Assembly: GCA_964565715.1 (NCBI GenBank)
Contig: CAZMGG010000104.1
Span: forward strand, 1-20,809
Reading direction: 5' to 3'
Length of the DNA: 20,809 bases
Source of the DNA: CAZMGG01 sp964565715
GTDB taxonomy: Bacteria; Planctomycetota; UBA1135; UBA2386
A model generated the notes under the pieces. That model had not been told where the DNA came from. It made no database searches and saw only the letters and a program-made list of their open reading frames with translations. The position numbers were made by a program, and so were the translations under genes. The stretch's first letter is position 1; the number at the start of each line of letters is the position of its first letter. Shown here piece by piece: positions 16,432-20,809 of the stretch.

Positions 16432-16456
16432 CTGACCCCAGAACCTGACCCCAGAA
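16432..16456. repeat. Tandem 12-base direct repeat upstream of the 16470 gene
   Basis: CTGACCCCAGAA occurs at 16432-16443 and again at 16445-16456, one base apart. The second copy runs into the AGAAGGA ribosome-binding-like sequence of the following gene. It lies in the 108-base gap between the two small genes. It may be a recent slippage duplication or a small regulatory site. Confidence 0.6.
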
Positions 16457-16469
16457 GGACGACCAAGCC

Positions 16470-16871
16470 ATGATCCCAGGACGTACCCTCGCCGCCGGCG
16501 AGGAAGTGTTCACCGATTGGTTCCCGCGCGGTGGCGACAACATCATCATGCGCGCGCAGGCCATCGATCGCAGCGGCACCACGCTGGGCTGCGACATCAC
16601 GCTCTACACCAAGAACGCGGATGACACCGGCAACGGTGCACCGGTCGAGGAGCCCGGCAGCTCGACGGCGATCAAGCTGAGCCTGGGCACAACGAGCACG
16701 GCGGTGCAGAGTCGGGTGTTCGAGTCGGCGGCGACGGGTGGGGCAGCCAACAAGGGGGTTCTGCAGATGGTGCGGTACCTCATCACGGTCACCGGAGGGT
16801 CGGCCAACGACGGCAAGTGGCTGACCATCCGCCTCTTCCCGCCGATCTTCTTCGACACGGGCAAGCCGTAG
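16470..16871 (+). CDS. Hypothetical protein, 133 aa, beta-rich
   Basis: Unrecognised protein with clear coding character. AGAAGGA (16453-16459) lies about 10 bases before the ATG. There is no signal peptide or membrane segment. The sequence alternates short beta strands: EEVFTDWFPRGGDNIIMRAQ, then LGCDITLYTKNADD, then SSTAIKLSLGTTSTAVQS, and closes with MVRYLITVTGG and WLTIRLFPPIFFD. It looks like a compact beta-sandwich. The C-terminal motif recurs in the 118-aa product immediately upstream, so the two genes probably arose by duplication. No operon partner suggests a function. Confidence 0.65.
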   Translation: MIPGRTLAAGEEVFTDWFPRGGDNIIMRAQAIDRSGTTLGCDITLYTKNADDTGNGAPVEEPGSSTAIKLSLGTTSTAVQSRVFESAATGGAANKGVLQMVRYLITVTGGSANDGKWLTIRLFPPIFFDTGKP

Positions 16872-16910
16872 AGCGGTGATGCGCAGGGCCTGCTACCATC
16901 CGGAGGCGTC

Positions 16911-18287
16911 ATGGGTTGCGGAACAGCATCGAAGACCGTGCGGCTGACCTGGGCCGATTCTCACGGCGACCAGGCAGGGCTGTGGGACGTCAAGAGTTCT
17001 GTGGCGGCGCGTACCAGCCGCGACCTACGTGTCGGCAGCCGGAGGAGCCGGCGGTCACGGTGTGCCGCCGCGGGCAACTCGGGTGGCAGTGGCGGCGGCG
17101 ATATCGGTTGCGGCGGCTTCTGCGGCGGAGGCTGCGGCACCAAGGACAGCACGGTCGGGACGGTCCCGGGCTGGGGCGCGGAGGATGCTGTGGCACGGGA
17201 TGTCTGGGATCGGGGGAGCGCGGTGGCGGCTCTCCGGCAGAGGTTCAGCGGCGCCATCGCTGGGCAAATTCCGGTAGTCAGCAGCAATCTGCCCTCCGGC
17301 AGGAATCCGGGTCAGGGGACCGGCTTGAGCCTGCGCTCTTCAGCCGGCTCGTCCAGCGCCCCTGGCGGACCCACATCCGGCGGCGGGTCATCGGTCGACT
17401 GCTACCACCGCTCGAGCGACTGCTGCTCCTGCGAGCCTCGTGGTTGCGATGGCGAGCCACCAATGGCCACGTTCGAGACCGCGGATGCCGTGTCAGTCGA
17501 GGCTCCCCGAGTTGGCGCCCTGCTCCGGACTGGTCCGGAAGCCCCACCTGGAGGTGGTGGAGCACGGACCAAGGAGGAGTGCGAGGGGCCGAACAGCCAC
17601 GACTGTGTGTGCCATTGGAATACAAGCTGCGATAATGCGGACAGGTGCTGCTGCGTCCAGAGCATTTGCATCACCAACGCTGGCCCGGCGAATCCAGAGC
17701 CTGGGATTGCGAGAAACCGTGTTTTCTGGGAAGCCCTGGTGACATGGCCTCCACAGCTTGGTGCCACATGTGCATCTGATTGGCATGAATACAAGATTGG
17801 TGTTCCCCCGAAGCATTACCTCAGGTGGACTCCTTGGAATTGGAACGACGCCAACGACCCTAGATCATACCAGAATCCGACTCCAGACCCACTCTGGTCC
17901 GGGCCATTGAAGAACAAGTCCGGAGTCTCCCTCCGACAGAACGATGCACCAGGCTTGGGACCCAGCATGCAGGCTCTGATATGGGTTTCCGTAAAGAGCG
18001 GCTGTCCCCCGCAAACCCCAGGCTGCCTTGACTGCTGCCTCTTGATTCTGGTTGCCAATCTGAGAGGTCGCTTCTTCATGCAGGCTGCGGGCGGATGTGC
18101 GACACCGGGCAGCGAGCTGTGCCAGAGGCCTCCGTTCATCGGCCTTGGCCCACACGATCCCTGGGGCAATCAACGGCTGCCGACGGACGTGTTTGATTCA
18201 TGGGTGAATTCAATGGGGGGCAAAGGCCACCCGGTGCGGCCCAGAGTGGTTGCCGAAGGTCTTGGGAATCGCAAGTGTTGGTTCTAA
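16911..18287 (+). CDS. Cysteine-rich hypothetical protein, 458 aa
   Basis: No family is recognised. It carries 26 cysteines (about 5.7%) in clusters: IGCGGFCGGGC near residues 64-74, DCCSCEPRGC, then CVCHWNTSCDNADRCCC, and PGCLDCCLLILV further on. The first third is Arg/Gly/Ser-rich and low in complexity. The part from about residue 220 is better ordered and rich in Trp and Pro (WTPWNWNDANDP), ending in CWF. GGAGG (16902-16906) sits 4 bases before the ATG. No signal peptide is visible from this start, which is odd for a protein whose cysteine density suggests disulfides or metal binding; the true N-terminus could lie elsewhere. The TAA overlaps the next ATG as TAATG, so the two genes are likely coupled. 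An alternative frame from 16916 has no such cysteine order. Confidence 0.6.
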   Translation: MGCGTASKTVRLTWADSHGDQAGLWDVKSSVAARTSRDLRVGSRRSRRSRCAAAGNSGGSGGGDIGCGGFCGGGCGTKDSTVGTVPGWGAEDAVARDVWDRGSAVAALRQRFSGAIAGQIPVVSSNLPSGRNPGQGTGLSLRSSAGSSSAPGGPTSGGGSSVDCYHRSSDCCSCEPRGCDGEPPMATFETADAVSVEAPRVGALLRTGPEAPPGGGGARTKEECEGPNSHDCVCHWNTSCDNADRCCCVQSICITNAGPANPEPGIARNRVFWEALVTWPPQLGATCASDWHEYKIGVPPKHYLRWTPWNWNDANDPRSYQNPTPDPLWSGPLKNKSGVSLRQNDAPGLGPSMQALIWVSVKSGCPPQTPGCLDCCLLILVANLRGRFFMQAAGGCATPGSELCQRPPFIGLGPHDPWGNQRLPTDVFDSWVNSMGGKGHPVRPRVVAEGLGNRKCWF

Positions 18288-19762
18288 TGGGAGCCACATG
18301 GGCAATGTTCGGGATGGCTCCCACATTGGCGCTCGCCTGCCCCCAGGGGCATGGTGTCATTGAGCCATCGGCATTGTTGCGAGTCGAGGGCAACGTGGTC
18401 AATTCTCTGGGGGCTCCGATCGCAGCAGCGAGGGTCGTGGCCCGGAATGGCGCATTGCTTCTAGGTGAGACCGGTGCGGACGCCAGTGGTCGTTTTGTTC
18501 TCACTGGCTTGCCCAGGACGAAGCTGACGGTTTCCGCCACGACTCAGGGTCATGCGAGCGTCACGCGTGAAGTCGACGGATCACTCGGTAGCATTCAGTG
18601 CTTTGAGTTGACTCTACACGAGATCGGCAAGATCCGGGGGTGCGTGACGGATTCCGAACATGTTCCTCTCGCAGGGGCATTTGTGTTTGCTATTCCGAGT
18701 GATGCATATGTAGCCAGCGTTCATGGAGCCACTTCAGTCGCGACTGACAAGAACGGCTGCTTCGAAGTGGAGTGTGTGCTGGGCAACTGCTCTGTCTACG
18801 CATTCTCGCCGTTCCATGCGCACGCCAGTGTCTCCATCTGTCTTCGCGATGATGCGACTCTTGCTACCATGCCCCTTCTGAGGGGCGCCTCTCGTAGGAT
18901 CCGCATATGTGTGAACGGCAGTGTCCCGGCGGCGGACGGAATTGCGGTCGCACTACGAGCGACGAATGTTCCGGATGAAGTGACGTGCGCACTGAGCCGC
19001 CTTTGGCCCATGGCACGCACGCATGAAGGGTGGGATCTTGTCGGATTGCCAGGGTCCGTCGAATTCGACGCAGTTGTCCTGACGGCGCGTCGTCAGGCAG
19101 TTGTTCCAGGCGCGCACCCGCTGTGCTTTGGCGAGGCGACGAAACAAGGGTCTGATGCTTGTATCCATGTTGCGCTTGTGGCGGTTGGTAGTCCCATTAC
19201 ACAGAATGCTGGCGGCGATGTGGCTGCGGAGGCCATCGGGGATCGCCGATGCATCCGAGGCACGGTCGTCGACGCTCGCGGAAAGGTCATTGCGGGGGCT
19301 CGGGTGACGGTGTCAATCGGCGATGCGGCCCGCGCTGAATCATTCAGTGAGCTGGATGGTGCATTTCGCCTGGTCTTGCCGGCGGCGACTTCTGAGGAAT
19401 CGACCAAACGCTTCCGCATTGGCATAGACAGTATTGAAGGATCATATAGGTACGGGTACACGATGCGAGACACGGAAGTGCACCTCGGAAGATTGCGCCT
19501 GCAGCAGAATACGATTCGCGGTAGGGCTGTTGATGCGGCAGGACTCGGCTTGCCGGGCGTGGGGGTGTGTCTGTGGGCGGAGGCCCCTGACAAGAGCTGG
19601 GAGTGGCTTCAGCTCTCGGTGGCCACCAGGATGGGCGACTACTGTTTTCGCAATATCGCTGATGGGACCTATATCGTCACGCGAGGGAAGGACGACCTGG
19701 AAAGGCCGCGTCAGATTGCAAGACTGCACATTGAGGGCGGCCGGTGCATCACGGTCGAGTAG
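18287..19762 (+). CDS. Secreted protein with repeated carboxypeptidase-regulatory-like domains
   Basis: This 491-aa protein is built of beta-sandwich repeats of the carboxypeptidase-D regulatory-like/Cna-B kind. Each copy opens with a strand of the form (I/V)xGxVxDxxGxPLxGAxV. The copies begin at about residues 32 (LRVEGNVVNSLGAPIAAARV), 95 (KIRGCVTDSEHVPLAGAFV), 325 (CIRGTVVDARGKVIAGARV) and 410 (TIRGRAVDAAGLGLPGVGV). Such domains act as structural or adhesive modules in surface proteins. It carries 15 cysteines, several within the strands (NGCFEVEC, GNCSV). ATG 18287 overlaps the preceding TAA. GTG 18275, preceded by GGGAA, or ATG 18200 would add a better signal-peptide n-region, since VLVLMGATWAMFGM is hydrophobic and ALA precedes CPQG. 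The role is unknown; export is likely. Confidence 0.7.
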   Translation: MGATWAMFGMAPTLALACPQGHGVIEPSALLRVEGNVVNSLGAPIAAARVVARNGALLLGETGADASGRFVLTGLPRTKLTVSATTQGHASVTREVDGSLGSIQCFELTLHEIGKIRGCVTDSEHVPLAGAFVFAIPSDAYVASVHGATSVATDKNGCFEVECVLGNCSVYAFSPFHAHASVSICLRDDATLATMPLLRGASRRIRICVNGSVPAADGIAVALRATNVPDEVTCALSRLWPMARTHEGWDLVGLPGSVEFDAVVLTARRQAVVPGAHPLCFGEATKQGSDACIHVALVAVGSPITQNAGGDVAAEAIGDRRCIRGTVVDARGKVIAGARVTVSIGDAARAESFSELDGAFRLVLPAATSEESTKRFRIGIDSIEGSYRYGYTMRDTEVHLGRLRLQQNTIRGRAVDAAGLGLPGVGVCLWAEAPDKSWEWLQLSVATRMGDYCFRNIADGTYIVTRGKDDLERPRQIARLHIEGGRCITVE

Positions 19763-19778
19763 CGGGGGCGATCCCCGC
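19762..19778 (+). terminator. Short stem-loop right after the regulatory-like-domain gene, possible terminator
   Basis: GCGGGG (19762-19767) pairs with CCCCGC (19773-19778) around GCGAT, directly after the TAG stop. A second GCGGGG at 19802-19807 can pair with the same CCCCGC, and a TTTT run lies at 19796-19799 between them. The T-run is too far from the first stem for a textbook intrinsic terminator, so this is a weak call. Confidence 0.3.
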
Positions 19779-19939
19779 GACGCCGGCCGACGGTCGTTTT
19801 AGCGGGGCTCGACGGGGGGCCATGGTGCGGGCGCCCGTGAGCGCGTGGCGCGACGTCGCCAGTGGAGTACTTCCTGGGCTGGCAGAATGGTCACCCTTGG
19901 CGCAATGCGATGCCGACGATAGTTGCCGCATCTCCCGAA

Positions 19940-19950
19940 GGGGAGAGGAG
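19940..19950 (+). promoter_or_regulatory. Strong ribosome binding site deciding the start of the lipoprotein gene
   Basis: GGGGAGAGGAG is the purest Shine-Dalgarno-like sequence in the window. It lies 5 bases before ATG 19956, and it also precedes an out-of-frame ATG at 19951 directly. It selects 19956 over the upstream in-frame ATG at 19923, and the resulting N-terminus is a lipoprotein-like signal. Confidence 0.7.
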
Positions 19951-19955
19951 ATGCA

Positions 19956-20741
19956 ATGCACGTGACATCTTGGCTTCATGCACTGTTGACGCCGGCCGTC
20001 ATCTGTGGTTGCGGTGTGACCAACCATGCGGATAGGCGGGAAGCCGAGCCTTCAAGCTCCGGGTTCGGCTATGTAAGCAAGCCAGCGTATCTGGATCATG
20101 TTCGCCGCGTGGCCGCCCTCGAGATCTTGGCGAATGAAGTGGACCCCGCAGATCGCGTGTCTGGCGGTGCTGCGGTGCTGTGGGCCGCCGCAATTGGTGG
20201 CGTGAGCCCATGCGATCTGGTCTTGGATGCCTCGAAGGGGGATGTCATCATCACCGTCCTCGACGGCCACGGGAACTGCCACAGGCCGTTGTCGGGATCT
20301 GATCTGCTGCAGCGCCGTGGGCTGGAGATGGTGCTGCTCTACGGAGAGCATCGATTCATATTGCACGCGTGGACCACCATGAAGAACCTTCTACGAAAGC
20401 GGATGAATGGACTCGGGTACGACTTCGGTAAGCCTCAAGAGTACAGCCGAGACGCTGGCCATGTACGAGGTCGAAATCGTGGCAGCGCGAATGGAGAACA
20501 GCAGATTGTGGTTCGAGACGAGCATCGGCGAGTTGTGTTCCGTATGGATGCCCTGAGTGGCGTGGCCGATGGAGAAGCTGCGGGAGCGCGGCCTGCACAA
20601 ACTGCTCGGCACGATCCAATACCCGGGGAACAAGACGGCATGAACAAGACCATCGGTCAGCCGGGTGCGGGAAAACCGCACGCACGGTTGGAAAGGGGGG
20701 CTTGGTTGCTCGGGGCTTGCTTCTTCAACAAGGTCCAGTAA
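19956..20741 (+). CDS. Putative lipoprotein, 3' part probably frameshifted
   Basis: Unrecognised protein. The N-terminus MHVTSWLHALLTPAVICGC fits a lipoprotein signal with C19 as the likely lipidated residue (V-I-C-G-C, an unusual but permitted -2 Cys). Residues 60-150 look ordered (AALEILANEVDPADRVSGGA, then DVIITVLDGHG and HRFILHAWTTMKNLL). After about residue 150 (base 20403) the frame becomes Arg/Gly/Gln-rich with no preference for G/C third positions. The +1 frame, 20407-20556, shows strong G/C-ending codons and reads like protein (TLAMYEVEIVAARMENSRLW, then ETSIGELCSVWMP, stop). The intact product was therefore probably about 200 aa ending at 20556, and the last 60 codons of the present frame run into mobile-element DNA. 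Confidence 0.5.
   Translation: MHVTSWLHALLTPAVICGCGVTNHADRREAEPSSSGFGYVSKPAYLDHVRRVAALEILANEVDPADRVSGGAAVLWAAAIGGVSPCDLVLDASKGDVIITVLDGHGNCHRPLSGSDLLQRRGLEMVLLYGEHRFILHAWTTMKNLLRKRMNGLGYDFGKPQEYSRDAGHVRGRNRGSANGEQQIVVRDEHRRVVFRMDALSGVADGEAAGARPAQTARHDPIPGEQDGMNKTIGQPGAGKPHARLERGAWLLGACFFNKVQ
20658..20690 (+). other. Hairpin resembling group II intron domain V
   Basis: The 33 bases have the layout of domain V: an AGC triad at 20659-20661, lower stem AGCCG with CGGTT including the typical G-T pair, a two-base bulge (CG) on the 3' side, upper stem GTGCGG/CCGCAC and a GAAAA loop. Deviations are a G-A mismatch in the lower stem and C-G closing bases instead of G-C. A run GAAAGGGGGG and a second inverted repeat (20700-20710 with 20737-20747, one mismatch) follow, roughly where domain VI would be. 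No intron-encoded reverse transcriptase is seen upstream, so it would be a fragment; a plain stem-loop at an insertion-sequence end is the alternative. Confidence 0.35.
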
Positions 20742-20754
20742 CCAAGCTCTACCA

Positions 20755-20809
20755 ATGCGAGACCGCGACCTGTACGCCACGATTCTTGGCCTGCCTTCCC
20801 CTTGGGTCG
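20755..20809 (+). mobile_element. Start of an ISL3-family-like transposase gene (cut by window edge)
   Basis: The last 55 bases read ATG then RDRDLYATILGLPSPWV. The pattern D(R/x)(D/E)LY..(I/L)LG(L/I)..PW is the characteristic N-terminus of ISL3-family transposases, DDE enzymes that move insertion sequences of about 1.3-1.6 kb. Only 18 residues are visible, so the family call rests on that motif alone. The left inverted repeat should lie between about 20560 and 20750; GGGCTTGCTTCTTC at 20713-20726 resembles the GGCTCTTC-type ends of this family but cannot be confirmed without the right end. Confidence 0.6.

Noticed and set aside
19838..20031. Short plus-strand frame containing EYFLGWQNGHPWRNAMPTI
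   Set aside because: It reads protein-like for about 30 residues but has no credible start and overlaps the much better supported lipoprotein start; probably chance.
20700..20747. Inverted repeat after the domain V-like hairpin as intron domain VI
   Set aside because: The arms pair without the bulged branch-point A required of domain VI, so it is only mentioned as context.

Overview
The window is high-GC DNA from a Gram-negative (diderm) bacterium. It encodes Kdo/LPS synthesis and export proteins (KdsD, KdsC, an LptC-like protein, LptD), an MCE lipid-transport system, a DUF481 outer-membrane protein and a Tat translocase subunit. The oversized LptC-like protein, the tandem carboxypeptidase-regulatory-like domains and the cysteine-rich accessory proteins suggest Planctomycetota or a neighbouring phylum. 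That assignment is inference from gene style and is not proven by any marker here.

Left part (1-6.8 kb): the 3' end of gyrB is followed by a two-gene MCE transporter. The first gene encodes a tandem-MCE protein with an inactivated HtrA-like domain at its C-terminus. The second encodes a single-chain fusion of the MlaF-type ATPase and the MlaE-type permease. Then come a stand-alone GspE N-terminal-like (MshEN) protein, a converging TatA/TatB-like gene, and a divergently placed ABC-F protein of the EttA type.

Middle (6.8-15.7 kb): a FUN14-family membrane protein (minus strand), a DUF481 beta-barrel protein (plus strand) preceded by two striking inverted repeats, and a tightly overlapping minus-strand LPS operon, kdsD-kdsC-lptC-like-lptD. 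Every junction in the operon is a 4-base start/stop overlap. KdsD and KdsC make the Kdo precursor. The 988-aa LptC-like protein probably carries LPS across the periplasm to LptD. No separate lptA or lptB is present.

Right part (15.7-20.8 kb): an accessory region of plus-strand genes with less biased codon use. It holds two small unknown proteins that share a C-terminal motif, a 458-aa protein with 26 cysteines, a secreted four-repeat carboxypeptidase-regulatory-like protein with 15 cysteines (its start overlaps the preceding stop as TAATG), and a probable lipoprotein gene whose 3' half looks frameshifted. The window ends in the first 18 codons of an ISL3-family-like transposase, preceded by a hairpin resembling group II intron domain V. 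This end of the region therefore looks like a mobile-element-damaged variable locus.
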